Source: Limnephilus marmoratus
Taxonomy: Eukaryota > Arthropoda > Insecta > Trichoptera > Limnephilidae
Assembly (NCBI GenBank): GCA_917880885.1
Contig: OU862927.1
Location: forward strand, 39,769,571-39,833,570
Reading direction: 5' to 3'
Length of the DNA: 64,000 nucleotides
Each line of letters begins with the position of its first letter. Within the stretch, counting starts at the first letter, position 1. A program made the translations under genes and the position numbers. Of the stretch, positions 32,857-44,465 are shown piece after piece. The notes below the pieces were generated by a model. That model did no database searches. It saw only the letters and a list, made by a program, of their open reading frames with translations, and was not told the origin of the DNA.

Positions 32857-35165
32857 GGGGCCGTTCAAGTATTACGTAACGCACTTAGGGGGGGGGGGGG
32901 GGTGGGAGGGTCTGGTGAAACGTTACGGCGCGTTACGGGGGGAGGGGGTTCGAAGCACGCGTTACGTAACATGTTTTTCTTTATTTAAATAAAAAAAACT
33001 AAGGAATTAAAATCTTCCAAGTTGGCAAGCCGTTTAGTTTATGTTATACGGGTATTTCCTCGACTGTATTGTGCGTCATTTTTATTTTATTTTCGTTGTC
33101 AGTATTCGTTAGTGTTTTAAATACGAAATACGCATAAACACAATTTGCTGTAATCAGTGTTGTTAATGTGAGTTTTTAGGAATTATAATGTCCTCCAAAC
33201 CGGGAGATTTACATCATCAGCTGTTATTGGCCTATAAAGGTTCTCATGCTGACTTGCCAGCGCAGCGCAACCAAAAAATGCCAACCAAATTTGGAAGACA
33301 GCAAAAGAAAAATTAAAAAAATTAAAAATTTATGCAACATACGAATGATGTTATACGAGAGTTTTAGTAAGAACAACGCTTTTTAGTTATTACACACAGG
33401 TTAGTTTACTGCTAAAATATAATAATATTACCTAAAGCTAGGTTTCGTAGTACATGCATAGTTACACTCAGAACATGAAAAAGGTTTTCTTCACTTTGAA
33501 TCGTTCTGTGGATTTTTTAATCTCCCTTTCGAGAACTTGAAAAACCACGCTGGGACAAAAAAATAGTTTTGTCTGCTGAAGGTAAACATGTGATTTTTCA
33601 TGCCTCTTTGTAGAACACGAATAGTTGCAGTAGAAACATGTAAGTGATTTTGTAGCACTGTGAGTCAGCAAATGATTTCTAAGAAGTTCCCTTGTACAAC
33701 ATGAATAATTGCAGTCGGGACACGAAAAAGGTTTTGGTCCAGTGTGGGTAAACATGTGAATTTTTGGATACCGTTTTGTAGCGCCTGAATAGTCGCACTC
33801 GGGACAAGTAAAAGGTTTTTCATCACTATGGATTAGCAAGTGCCGTTATAGTTTTTTTTTTCGAGCAGAAGAATAGTTGCAGTCAGGACATGAAATGGGT
33901 TTTTCACCACTGTGAGTAAACATGTGATTTTTTTTATTACTCTGAATAGTTACAATCGGAACATGAAAAATGCTTTTCTCCACAATGAGTAGAGTCAGCA
34001 AAAGAATTCTTGGATATCCCTTTTAAGAACACAAATAGTTGCAGTCAGGACATGTAAAAGGTTTTCTCTTCTGTAAATCGCACGGTGGATTTATGAATTG
34101 TCCTTTTGAGAACTTGTATAACTGCATTCTGGACAGGAAAATAGTTTTTGTCCACTGTGGGTTAACATGTGATTTTTGGTGACTCTTTGTAGAACATGAA
34201 TAGTGCAGTAGAAACATGTAAAAGGTTTTATATCACTTTGAGTTAGCAAATGATTTCTAAGAAGTTCCTTTGCACTACATGAATAATTGCAGTCGGGACA
34301 TGAAAAAGGTTTTTGTCCAGTGTGGTTCAACACGTGAACTTTTGGATACCGTTGTGTAGCGCATGAATAGTCGCAATCGGGACAAGAAAAAGGTTTTTCG
34401 TCACTGTGAGTTATCAAGTGCCGTTTTCGTTATTTTTCTTCGAAAAGTAGAATAGTTGAAGAGTTGCAGTCAGAACATGAAAACGGTTTTACTACACTGT
34501 GAGTCAGCAAGTGACTCCTTAGATATCTCTTTAGAGGACACGAATAGTTGCAGTCAGGACATGAAAATGGTTTTTATCTTCTGTGAATCATACTGTTGAT
34601 TTTTAAATCTTCCCTTTGAGAACTTGTATAACTGCATTCGGGACGTAAAGGTTTAACTCCACTATGAGTCCACTTGTGAATCATAGTGGAGTAAAGTGTT
34701 GCTCCACAGGGAAAACTTAGGGAAATTACTTTCCTCAGGGCTTCTCACTAAAGCTAATGTAAAAGAAAGTATGTGTTGTAAAACCATGTAGGTTTATTCT
34801 AGGTAAGACAGTGTTAAATTGTGGAGATCTGGAAGGAATACAAGGCCGATAAAAATAATAATATTCTCAATTTTTTTCATAAATGACAATATGAATAAAT
34901 AAAATGTATATAATGTATCGCGAGTTAGAAATCTCTTGTTTTATGTATTATCGCAAACGCGATAAAATCAAGAAAAAGGGTATTTAAGCGACATTTTAGT
35001 TCGTTGCGCAACTTAATTGTGATTTTCAGGTAAAAATTGTTACTTGGGTGTTACGTAACGCTTAGGGGGGGGGGTTGAACAGGAAAACGTTACGGCGCAT
35101 TACATGGGGGGGAGGGGGGGTCAAAAATCTTCAAAAATTGCGTTACGTAATACTTGAACGCTCCC
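32857..35165. mobile_element. Harbinger-like TIR element carrying a zinc-finger array, TSD TAA
   Basis: The left end is GGGGCCGTTCAAGTATTACG and the right end, inverted, GGGAGCGTTCAAGTATTACG; both continue TAACGC. TAA flanks both sides (32854-32856, 35166-35168), the 3-bp duplication of PIF/Harbinger. Each end is followed by a block (G-run, ACGTTACGGCGC, GCGTTACGTAA) in the same orientation. This could alternatively mean two separate MITEs, each missing one outer end. A broken + frame at 33188-33352 reads MSSKPGDLHHQLLLAYKG and, after a shift, NQIWKTAKEKLKKLKI. No Harbinger nuclease is visible. Confidence 0.65.
33468..34690 (-). pseudogene. C2H2 zinc-finger array, frameshifted
   Basis: Read on the minus strand, finger motifs of the form KPF(S/T)CP(D/E)C(N/D)YSC...H..H follow one another through 34690-33468, ten or more in number. 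The longest open pieces are 34417-34091 and 33839-33468; these two are near duplicates of each other (DEKPF..CDYS.AT.RYPK.H), which shows tandem duplication of a block of about 580 bp. Several frameshifts and lost histidines break it. The family resembles insect poly-finger genes and is unlike the ZAD gene in linker and finger sequence. Confidence 0.75.
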
Positions 35166-35175
35166 TAAGAGTACT

Positions 35176-35337
35176 CGGCACATAGGATTCTAAAAATTGG
35201 CATAAAAAAGTAGGATATCTATCCCCCCTCCCCCCCCCCAGCGCTTGAAAATCTGCGGAAAAAGTACCTATAGAAGTTAGGGGGGGCGGCAAAATTTTCC
35301 TCCGCCCCGGGCGGCCGAAACCCACGCTACGCCACTG
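35176..35337. mobile_element. hAT end fragment (CAGTGGCGTAGC terminus)
   Basis: The + strand runs into ..GAAACCCACGCTACGCCACTG at 35337, the inverted form of a CAGTGGCGTAGC hAT terminus, preceded by C- and G-runs. Part of it is repeated at 32190-32305. No matching left end was found. Confidence 0.5.
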
Positions 35338-35580
35338 TGCATACGCAATATTACGTTATTCCAATATGCTATAATTGCAAATCCAACCTCTGCCAGTGCT
35401 GTAGATTTGTAGATATTCATCAACACTTTCCTTCTCATAGATATTAATTCGATTTTTTCAGATTTTGGAATTCCTGTAGATATTATAGTAGACGCTAGCG
35501 ATGGGAAATATCGATCAAATATCGATGTTGTATCGATCTTTTTTACCATCGATGCATTTCGATACATTATCTTAAGTGGG

Positions 35581-36329
35581 TGATCGACAGGCGAGCCTAT
35601 ACCGCGGTTTTCAAAACCGTCGGTTTTACTCGCGGCTCGTTGGTGCTGATCGACTAGCGAGTAAAACAGTCGTATCGTAGTCGAATTGAGGTTAACGTGT
35701 CTTCACATCATCCGGGTCTGCCCTGATGATGGACACTGCAACGATGTCCGAAACGTTGGCTAAAGAAGGAGGTAGCGCAACACGGCATAACACCCCAAAA
35801 ACCAATAACGAAAATTAACATATTTTGTTCGGAGTCTGAAGCTTTGTGTTATCTTGGTATTATAGCATACCACGAATTAAAAATTATTATTAAATAAAAA
35901 TTAAAAAATAAAATCATTTTTAATAAACAAAATAAAAAATAAATTAAGAATTTTTATTAATAATTTTTTTTTTAATATATTTTTTTATTAATTATTTCCC
36001 TTGTTTTCGTATTCGCTTGATTTAATTTGCCATAAACAGGGATACTCTCGGAAGCCATTTATGAATTCTACGATGAAATCGTCACTGTGAATTGGCAGAT
36101 TCATTATTACGTGACGTCCGTCCTTGTCCGTCCTATAGCGCTGTCGCCGATAACTGGCGGCTTGGCTCGCCGGCCGTGATCGACACGCAGTTTTGAACGA
36201 CGAGCCGAGTAAAAAATCAAGCAAACATGACGAGCCACGAGCCAGGCACAAAACCGCGGTTTTGCAATGATACACCGGCGAGCTTTACCGACGAGCCATA
36301 AGACCGCGGTTTTACTCGCCTGTCGATCA
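35581..36329. mobile_element. Nested TIR element (TGATCGACAGGCGAG ends)
   Basis: TGATCGACAGGCGAG at the left is repeated as CTCGCCTGTCGATCA at the right. Subterminal CCGCGGTTTT words occur near both ends. The interior is AT-rich. No clear target duplication. Confidence 0.6.
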
Positions 36330-36469
36330 GGGCCTATAGATAAATCGATTCTTGAACAATCGATTCTCGCATCGATGTCAAATCGATTAATTCTGACCAA
36401 TCACAACGCTTCTCTCACATCGATCATTTCTGACCAATCACAGCGCTGGATTTACATCGATTCCATTTC

Positions 36470-36730
36470 CGATTGAATTACATCGATATGTCAATAATCG
36501 TATCGAATTCACAATCCGATATAATCGTTTGAAATGTCATCGTAAGTAGAATCGATTCTCGCTTATCGATGTCTATGTTCATATCGAATACAGTTCGATA
36601 CAATCGTTTTGAAATGTCATCGAAGTGGAATCGATTCTCGCTTATCGAAGTCAATATTCATTCGAATGCACAGTCCGATAAAATCGTTTTGAAATGTCAT
36701 TGAAAATGAGTGATACAATCGTTTTACAAC
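36470..36730. repeat. 80-bp tandem repeat rich in ATCGAT, three units
   Basis: GAAATGTCATCG, then AATCGATTCTCGCTTATCGA, then CAGT(C/T)CGATA(A/C)AATCG recurs with a period of about 80 bp. Copies of ATCGAT are dense here and near both ends of the enclosing element. Confidence 0.65.
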
Positions 36731-36779
36731 TGTCAGAATTCATTCGTAAACGCAAATCGATTCTAGATCCGAGAGGTTA

Positions 36780-37650
36780 TATTTCAAGATACGTCAAAAT
36801 ATCTCAGATTGTGATAAACTGATAAAGCGTGTTGATGTTATCATCATCCCGCTTTGTTGTAAATGATGAACTTTTAGGTAACGATCTACGTTTCCAGTTT
36901 TAGTTTATGTTTAAAGATTGCCATGGTGACTGTTTTTCACAATTTAAAGTTTATTATTACTTATGTTATTAAGGTTATGTACCTATCATCTAGGGCAGTG
37001 TTGGTATATTTAATATAAAACAATCACTTAGTACACATAATTTTTAAATTTAATGCAAACAGGGATACGCTATAATTGTAGCTTCTTCGGAGCAGTATAC
37101 AATAGTCTACTAAAATCAGCAAGTAATGCGTGTTCATATGAACACATCTGCTTCACACGAACAAATATTTTTAATTCATTTGAAATTAACATCGGTGTCT
37201 CTTAGTTTGTAATTAAAATGAAACAATTTATATAATAGAATAACCTTATTTAATAATAATTTGTTAATTGCATACAAATGAATACAACAATTCAGTTTGT
37301 TTAGGATTAGGTGCCTACAACGTAGGTACTTATTATTTATAGGTTATTTTTAACAAAAACGACATGTTATAATTTATTATTAATCATAATACTCGTATAT
37401 TATCAATAAATAAAGGGAATTTGAATTTACTAACTAAACTAAGTACCATATCAGCAGGAGCTTGCAATATTAAATAAAAGATCATTAAATGAAAATTGCA
37501 GTACAATAAAAATGGTACAGGTAGGTTACCCGTTACATCATAAGGTACGGGTAGGTATCCAACATTAAACCGCCTCTAAAATACGTAGATATGTAGGTTG
37601 AAAAATAAAATAAACAGTAAGACAGTTTTTATATCTAATTGGACTTATTT
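36780..37650. other. AT-rich interior of the hAT-like element
   Basis: No frame with family features and no repeat structure that I can define. Confidence 0.35.
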
Positions 37651-38350
37651 GCGGTACATAACCTATAAACCTAAATAAAGTAAAATAAATTAGAAAATAC
37701 CTTTCCTTGTTCTTAAAAAACATGTATAATATTTACTTTTAAGTGTACGTAGTTATTCGAATCTTATTTATAATAATATTCAATCGTAAAGAGAGAGTTG
37801 CGCCTTGTGAGACGCAAACATATTTGAAATTCGCGGGTAACAGAAATAATATTAATGTTGCTAGAAAATAATAAGGAAATCATTGCCAGGAATAAAAACC
37901 TTTGACTGATTTAATTTTGTTGCAGTACCTAAACCATACATCTAAATAACGTAAAATAAATTAGAAAATACTTTTCTTTGTACTTAAAAAACATGTCTAA
38001 TATTTTATTTTAATTGTACGTAGGTATTCGAACCTTATTTATAATTATTTATAATAATATTCAATCGTAATGCCTTGTGAGACGCAAACATATTTGAAAT
38101 TCGCGGGTAACAGTAATAATATATGCTGCTAGTAAATAATAAGGAAATCATTGCCAGGAATAAAAACCATTGACTGCAGAACTTTGTAATTTTGTTGCAG
38201 TACCTAAACTATACACCTAAATAACGTAAAATAAATTAGTAAATGGTTTTCTTTGTACTTAAAAAACGTGTACATTATTTTATTTTAATTTTACGTAGGT
38301 ATTCGAATCTTATTAATAATTATTTATAATAATGTTCAATAAAAACCAGT
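37651..38350. repeat. 273-bp tandem repeat, two and a half units
   Basis: The unit begins GCAGTACCTAAACCATACAT (GCGGTACATAACC in unit 1), includes AAATTCGCGGGTAACAG and CATTGCCAGGAATAAAAACC, and restarts at about 37651, 37923 and 38199. The last unit is partial. Confidence 0.75.
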
Positions 38351-38409
38351 GACCAGTTCTTTACGAAAGTGTTTCCATTCCAATGCACCATATATTTTTT
38401 TTTCAGTCC

Positions 38410-38411
<2 letters not shown>

Positions 38412-38460
<49 letters not shown>
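38412..38460. repeat. (C)49 homopolymer
   Basis: 49 uninterrupted cytosines between TCCAA and GCGAGAG, within the hAT-like element. The true length is uncertain, as sequencing of such runs is error-prone. It gives a spurious poly-glycine frame on the minus strand. Confidence 0.95.
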
Positions 38461-38461
<1 letters not shown>

Positions 38462-39086
38462 CGAGAGAAAAATTACTGGCCCTGACCGTAGCTATTGCTC
38501 CCGAACTCTGAGCGATTAATCGATATATCATTCGATCATTTTTATGTATCGATACAAATATATCGATTATGTAAATGTATCGATTATTCCCATCACTATA
38601 GACGCCTCCCTCCCTTTTCACTCTCCATCTCCATCACTAGCTTATGTATTATTTCTATGGAATCTTTATAGTTTTTTTGACAATGTTTTGACTTTTGACA
38701 GCTCGGTATTAGTTCATTTATGGACAGCTCGGAAATGGCTCAGGCGGCTCAGGATTTGTTGTCGAAATTGTTTTGATATTTTAAATAATTCACTTTGACA
38801 GGCGTTAATACAAAAAAAAACATATTTGAAGATGTCTTGTATAAATTACTTCTTATTGAAAGTTAAGAATGATTCTAATAATATAAACTTCAGTTGTGAT
38901 TAAAAATAATGAAATAATAACAATTGGATAATTTGTACAGCGCCGTTTTTGTGAAAAATCACCTCAAGGGCTCTGTACATTTTATTACGAATTATTAGGC
39001 TATATCTATTTTATTATTTACAAATAGACATAAAACGTACTTACCTCGCAGGTCACTTCCGATAAACACACTCTTACATTAAGTAT

Positions 39087-39469
39087 AAATAATCCACAAG
39101 CCGCCGCATGCCGCTACTTTGAATAGGCATAGATTTTGAAAAGTACTTTTAAACTTAATTACCAAAAGAAACACCGGTTTCAGTCGGGGTAGACGGAAAA
39201 ATATGCATTAAAATTCGATTTTCATTCAATAAAAGTTTAAAAATTCCTATATAAAACATCTGCATTGCCGCTATTTTTTTGTTGTATGTATTTGACATTT
39301 GCGAAGTTTCATCTCAAACTAAATACGCATGAATTACTTAGTTTACTTAAACTAAGAACCAAATAACCTATTTTGTGTATGTAAATAGTTGTTTCTTGTG
39401 GTAATTGTTGAAATGAAGTGTGATTTCTATAATCCGTGCTTAAAAATGCGGCGGCTTATGGATTATTCA
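39087..39469. mobile_element. Putative MITE with AATAATCCA(C/T)AAGCCGCCGC ends
   Basis: ATAATCCACAAGCCGCCGCA at 39089-39108 is inverted at 39448-39467 (TGCGGCGGCTTATGGATTAT), with one mismatch. A copy of the right end occurs at about 52877-52892. It is absent from the matching place in duplication copy A. No clear target duplication. Confidence 0.55.
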
Positions 39470-39696
39470 ATGAAATTGCTTATATTTTTACACAATTAGT
39501 TATTTATAATGTCGCATACTGTGAAGGTGAAAGGTTTATACTTTCCACTCCTACTGATGTAATAGTTGGCTTTTATAATAATTAAATTAAAAAAAAGCTT
39601 TATTAAATATTCTTATTAAGTGGGAACAGCGTTCCTAAAATATTATACAAATATATTTTCTATGAATCCTTTTTTGTGTTTAGTTACAAACAAGAG

Positions 39697-39879
39697 ATGA
39701 AACTAAAAGAGATGACTCTGAAACCCAAAGAGTTGTTACTTCGGGTGCCGCCAGATGACACCTGTGTGTTCTGCGGCAGTTCGGACGAACTTTGGGACTT
39801 GCGCCCACAAAGAAGTTACCCACAGAACTCCAAGCGCGAGAACTATTCACTAATGTTACTGTCCTGCTTCAATATCAAG
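39697..39879 (+). CDS. ZAD/C2H2 zinc-finger protein B, coding exon 1
   Basis: First exon of the second intact gene. It joins 44297-44465, 53409-54197 and then either 56949-57139 (443 aa) or 58111-58400 (476 aa), always in frame. Acceptor TTTAG ends at 39683, donor AAG|GTGACT, phase 0. It carries CVFC (residues 23-26), the first half of the ZAD zinc site. Fourteen of 61 residues differ from copy A, many radical (R/W, M/K, A/R), yet the cysteines and the SLMLLSCFNIK end are kept. This suggests a working but changed dimerisation surface (inference). Confidence 0.85.
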
Positions 39880-40307
39880 GTGACTAATTGTGCTTTCAAG
39901 AAGAAAACATTGTGTTATTACCGCACAATAGTTCCAACTGCTCGCTGCCAGTGGGACTCTTGTGGGGTGTATTTTTAATGTTTGCATTTACACCAAAGGT
40001 TCCCAAACTTACTTTGTCCCTTTTATTAGACCTCTTATCGAATTTGTTTTCCCTAGACCAAATATTGAGTTTTCCTAAGTCTATTAATGTCGAATGTGTT
40101 TTTTATTTTTTTTTTTTCGTAAGAAGATTGGTTACCCCACTAAAACCCATTATTATCTGTTTTTCCTCCTTATTAACTGGACCTCTTTAAGACCTGCATT
40201 AATAAATCCCTTCTACTGCCCCTACCTGAACCTGCCTCAATGCCGCCCAACAACCGGGTGGTGATATAGTTCTCCTGTCTTTACACTGTGCAGATAGGGG
40301 CACACTA

Positions 40308-41645
40308 CAGTGGCGGCGTAGGGTAGATTGGCACCCGGGGCGGTTTTGTATTGAGCACCCCAAATTAAACACCATATACTAAACATGCTTACGAGATTTT
40401 ATTATCCCAAATATTCGATCACATTATCAAATTTGATTTCCCTGCCTCTTTCAATTAATAAAATCGAAAGATTGGTTAGTCGCGCTTGGCTCATTGTGAA
40501 CCTTAAGTAAGATTTTATTAATTTTAACTTCGAAAAGCTTCTTTCACATGAAGCCACTGAAACACAAATTGTTAATCTAAGACATAGCGCTAAACTTGGA
40601 ATAAACTCAGGATAGCCACATTTTACAATGCATCTGAGAAGCTTCAATGTAATCTATTGAACCGCTTCTTGGGCAGTTAAGTTGACGGCTTCCAAATGGC
40701 ACCTCAATCGTAAAATCTTTCACAATGTCCTCTCCTGAAAATTCATTGTAAATTTTTAACAGATTTGGATCTATTTCACGAATATCGTCTTCAGGTGATG
40801 TTACCAACGTTTTAGGCTGAATCACACTAAATGTAACCAGAATAAAATCCATCGCCCTGTAACTATGGTCTAGTTCTTCATAAAATATATCATGATTCTT
40901 GCTCTCTGTAGCACCTCTGGTAATGTAAGTCATTCATATGTTTTCGAAATCTCCTCCTTCCTCTTTTTCCTTCAATCGGAGTGTCTAAGTTGGACATTTT
41001 TTCCACTATTTGGTTGTGTTGATGTTGAAAAAAATTTGAAGAGCTTTAATTTTTATTACACACTTCTCCAATGAAAACCCAGATTTTTGTATATACTTTT
41101 TTTGTCTGATTAACTTCTTCTAGGACTTCACACCAAAAGGAAAGATAGCATAGCAAACTGAAGTCACACAAAGCTGGTGTGAGTGTTGATGCTGTTTCTC
41201 TACTTTCAACGCTTTCTTTGCTTTGCTGGTGCTGCACATCTCTTCGAGTGTTGATATAAGCTTCCAAACATTATTCTTCAGTGGTTTAACAGCGTCGTGA
41301 TGAGCACTCCATCTTGTCTCTGATAGTCATTTAACGGATACGCCTACATTTTTGATTAATATTTCACTCCGCGCTCGATGTTAATGCGCAACATGAATTC
41401 ATTCTTTTGGGGAATTAGAAATAAAATTCGAAAAAAATTAAAATATGATTGCGATGCATTTCAAAATATGATATTAGTATGTAAGTAGCTAGGTACAAGA
41501 TTAGGTAGTTGAATATTGATATGTCGTTATAGAGGGAGATTTTGTGCGCATTCTTTGGCTCTACGAGTGAGATGTCGTTGTCACCCCTTGGTGCTTGGCA
41601 CCTGGTGCGGACCGCCCCCTCCGCCCCCCCCTTACGCCGCCACTG
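40308..41645 (-). mobile_element. hAT element, 1338 bp, TSD GCACACTA
   Basis: Ends CAGTGGCGGCGTAGGG / CCCTTACGCCGCCACTG, flanked by GCACACTA at 40300-40307 and 41646-41653. Minus-strand frames keep transposase pieces: ETRWSAHHDAVKPL at about 41290-41330 (catalytic-domain region), a helical block at 41046-41267, a middle piece at 40607-40933, and ASCERSFSKLKLIKSYL at about 40500-40560 (C-terminal dimerisation domain). Frameshifts separate them, so the element is dead. Confidence 0.9.
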
Positions 41646-41794
41646 GCACACTATATTTATTTAAATGCCTTACTTGTGTACTTTATATGTACTTACGTTC
41701 TTACTAACACAATTGTTATGAAGAACGTAAGTGCATATTGGTTATAATAATCTTATAAACAAACTGATACAGTTAACGACTATTGCATCATTTG

Positions 41795-42055
41795 GGAGGC
41801 GAGTATAGATATCGCCGACCCGGAAACCATTTATAACATTCAGGATAACAACACCTCTGACGTAGGTCACCCCAAATGGTTCGCTACGTTTGGAGACTTA
41901 GGGAGAGGTTTGTCCAGATCTTGGCGGTCGATGCGTCTACCCACCAATTGCATGCAGGCCGGACCGGGAGAAACTGGTTGAGAGAGATCTTTTAACCTCT
42001 CCAGCAAGACTTGCCTTTTACCGCAGTGGGAGGATTTGAATGTCCGTCACTCCTG
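41795..42055 (+). mobile_element. Retroposon family A, plus-strand copy
   Basis: Blocks CACCTCTGACGTAGGTCACC, TGGTTCGCTACGTTTGG and TCTTGGCGG..ATGCGTCTACCCACCA match the 5' half of the family. The 3' A-tailed half is absent. Confidence 0.5.
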
Positions 42056-42182
42056 ACGAACTATTCCGTATTTTTTGTGAGAACGAGATCGATATCGATT
42101 TGTGTCATTTTCAATGGCTGTTACTTGCTTTTTCTATGGGCCGATGTCAGAATTTCAGCTGTGAGCTGTCACGTATGTTAGT

Positions 42183-42296
42183 TTAGGTAGTTTTAAACAC
42201 ACATTTCTGCAATTCACATTTCTGCAGTTAGTTTAGGTCGTTTTAAACACACATTTCTGTATTCTTGCAGGAATGTGTGTTTAAAACGACCTAAAC
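42183..42296. repeat. Near-perfect hairpin with an extra direct arm copy
   Basis: GTTTAGGTCGTTTTAAACAC with ACATT at 42232-42257 is inverted at 42274-42296 (AATGTGTGTTTAAAACGACC), leaving a loop of about 15 bp. A second, direct copy of the left arm lies at 42183-42213. Confidence 0.8.
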
Positions 42297-42500
42297 TTGG
42301 AATAAATTTTTTAATCAAATAAAGACAACAAGTATGCTGTTTGAAGTTAAAATCGTAAACGCTAGTATATCCACATTAACTATAGACAAAGTCATTTTAT
42401 TTTATGTCTACTTATAAATATTTTTTTGTTCGGAACCAAAATTGGTACGGTAGGGCCATGTGGGTTAATTGAAAATTAAATATTCGAATCACCAATGTAA

Positions 42501-42990
42501 TCTATATACATAAAAATGAATCCCTGTTTTCCTTAGTCACGCCATAACTTCAGAACGACTTTACCTATTTCATTCACCTTTTTTTTAAAGTTTTCTAATA
42601 CTTTGTAGAAGGTTCTTACAGAAAAAAAAATTAAGAAAATTGCGCAGAAAATTGGATTATTTTAGAAACCCCATCTGCTTGTTTAGGAATAAATACATCC
42701 CAAAACATGTAATCGCGTTATACTTTCATAAGACCAAAAACGTCCCGAGCGACCTTACATTTTAAAAGCTATATATCTCTCTTTCTCTCATGCAAACATA
42801 TGTATTTTTCTTTTAACCAGAAAGAGAACGAAATAATGCTTCTTATTGTCTTTGAAATATGAAAGCTATCTTGCATAGATATTTTACAATCTCGATCCAA
42901 AGTGACGGTTTCAGAATTTAATCGCAAAATTGAAGCTTCCGGATTGTGAGGTGCGAATATATTGAACCAAGCAGACGGGTTAACGACTTT
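42501..42990 (+). repeat. Helitron-like repeat with the unoccupied LINE site
   Basis: Starts with TCTATATACATAAAAATGAA after an A. 42690-42985 is the reverse complement of the sequence flanking the LINE at 4827-7589. The site ATAGATA at 42874-42880 is single here and duplicated there. A purine-rich piece at 43725-43860 resembles the core of the 54540 units and may belong to the same class. The 3' end was not found. Confidence 0.55.
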
Positions 42991-42999
42991 TTTAACTTC

Positions 43000-44200
43000 G
43001 CACGTTTGACAGTTCGCGCGATTGATGAAATTGAATTTAGCAGGCAGCTGTTGTTTTTTTGTAACAAAAGAATTGTCTATGGATTTTTTAAATTATAGAT
43101 ATTTTAACCCCTGGAGATTTGAGAGTAAATTACTGATACCGCTCAAAAAAAGATGTGTTTGGTCGGCGAATTCTTGAGTATTTCCGCATACCAATAAAAT
43201 CAAAATAATTTGAATATTTTTGAATGTATCCAAAAACTAAAAACTGTTTTAGAAAGGCGATTAAATACGCTTTCAAATTGTATTATTAGAAGCAAGCATG
43301 TTATTTGTGAAATATAATTTTTTTTAATGCAAACATTAAAAATTTTCACCTTACATTATTCTGGCGGAAGTTTGACATCATAAATCCGAATATTTTTTTT
43401 TTTTGCAGGTATCTATGGAACTCAAATCGTAGTGTAGTGTTTTCTCTTTCTAACACTGCTTAGATCACATTTCTCGTCATGATAGTAAACGGAGACATAA
43501 TGATTTTTATGAGACCGTACGAGCAGACCCCTAAAAGGGTCAAATTTACTCTAACGATAATCGGCTGTTTGACCAATAAATGTGTCAAATTTTCTCAACC
43601 GGTTTAATAGATACCTATGTTAGGTACCAAATTTGATTGATTGTTCTTATAATATCCAAAAACGAATATTTGTAATGTATTTAAAATGAAAATTTGAGTA
43701 AAAAAATTGTAATAGGTGGCACGCTAGGTGTTTGAAAACTGAATGTACTGGGACTGAATATATGGAATGCGGGAGGGGGGTTGGCGGGACGGGAAGCGGG
43801 AGAGGGTAGACGGGGAAGGTGGAAGGGGAATGGAGACACGCGGGAAAGGACATGCAGGGAGAAACAATTTATTTCTTTGAATATGTCATTTGTAGGTACC
43901 TGTTGTTTTGTTTTCTAGTTAAGTTTCAAACCAATAATGGATTACAAATAATAGTGATAAAATTATTATCAACAAGTTTATTCTTTTAGACTAAAGATGG
44001 CGCCAGTAATCCTCCCTTCTCAATTTTAAAAGGAATTTAAGTATAAAAAGCCCACTCTGGCTAAAAATTAACACTTCTCTAACTAAAATTGCATTGAAAA
44101 CATAAAGCATTGATTATACCTTTGCCCGTTGAGTGGGGAATAAGTTATGTGTCAGTAACTTGTAACTTTAAAAAACATAGCAATAAAAATTATGGATTTT
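43000..44200. other. Repeat-derived spacer inside intron 1 of gene B
   Basis: Contains a purine-rich block at 43725-43860 (GGGAGGGGGGTTGGCGGGAC) related to Helitron-like cores. Otherwise AT-rich, with no gene. Confidence 0.4.
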
Positions 44201-44296
44201 TTTTTAAAAACAACGCAACCACTTCTTCTGTTAAGTCCTAATTTTTTTACACCCGTCTCGCATGTTATAACAAAATTTGAGTGCAATTTGTTGCAG

Positions 44297-44465
44297 TTGG
44301 TGGACCCCAGTGGCTCTGGGGGCGTGTGTGAGATTTGTATACTCCATCTGAGAGACACCATCTCATTCCGGGTTCAGGTGGAGGCAGCGGGGACATTCCT
44401 ACAACAGGCCGAGGATGAAATCTATACCATACCCGACTCCCCGGAGCAACAGCCAACTATTGAAG
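44297..44465 (+). CDS. ZAD/C2H2 zinc-finger protein B, coding exon 2
   Basis: Acceptor TTGTTGCAG ends at 44296; donor GAAG|GTATAT. 169 bp, phase 0 to phase 1. Second ZAD cysteine pair CEIC (residues 72-75), then HLRDTISFRVQVEAA and QQPTIE. One codon longer than copy A, with substitutions at roughly a third of positions. Both ZAD halves are complete in both copies. Confidence 0.85.

Larger units (their letters stand above)
35496..38598. mobile_element. hAT-like element, 3.1 kb, direct repeat TAGACGC
   Basis: Ends TAGCGATGGGAAATATCGAT and, inverted, TAGTGATGGGAATAATCGAT. TAGACGC flanks both sides (35489-35495 and 38599-38605), probably seven surviving bases of an 8-bp duplication. Inside are a nested inverted-repeat unit (35581-36329), 80-bp and 273-bp tandem repeats, and a 49-C homopolymer. 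I see no transposase. Its right edge lies about 25 bp before the left boundary of duplication copy B. Confidence 0.7.
39880..44296 (+). other. Intron 1 of gene B
   Basis: GT..AG intron enlarged by a hAT element (40308-41645), a family A retroposon, a hairpin and Helitron-like DNA. The first 100 bp match intron 1 of gene A, including the short readthrough frame. Confidence 0.7.

Noticed and set aside
36267..36476. Frames with arginine/isoleucine repeats in the ATCGAT-rich block
   Set aside because: Generated by short inverted and tandem repeats of the hAT-like element.
38403..38621. Poly-glycine minus-strand frame
   Set aside because: Simply the (C)49 homopolymer read in reverse.
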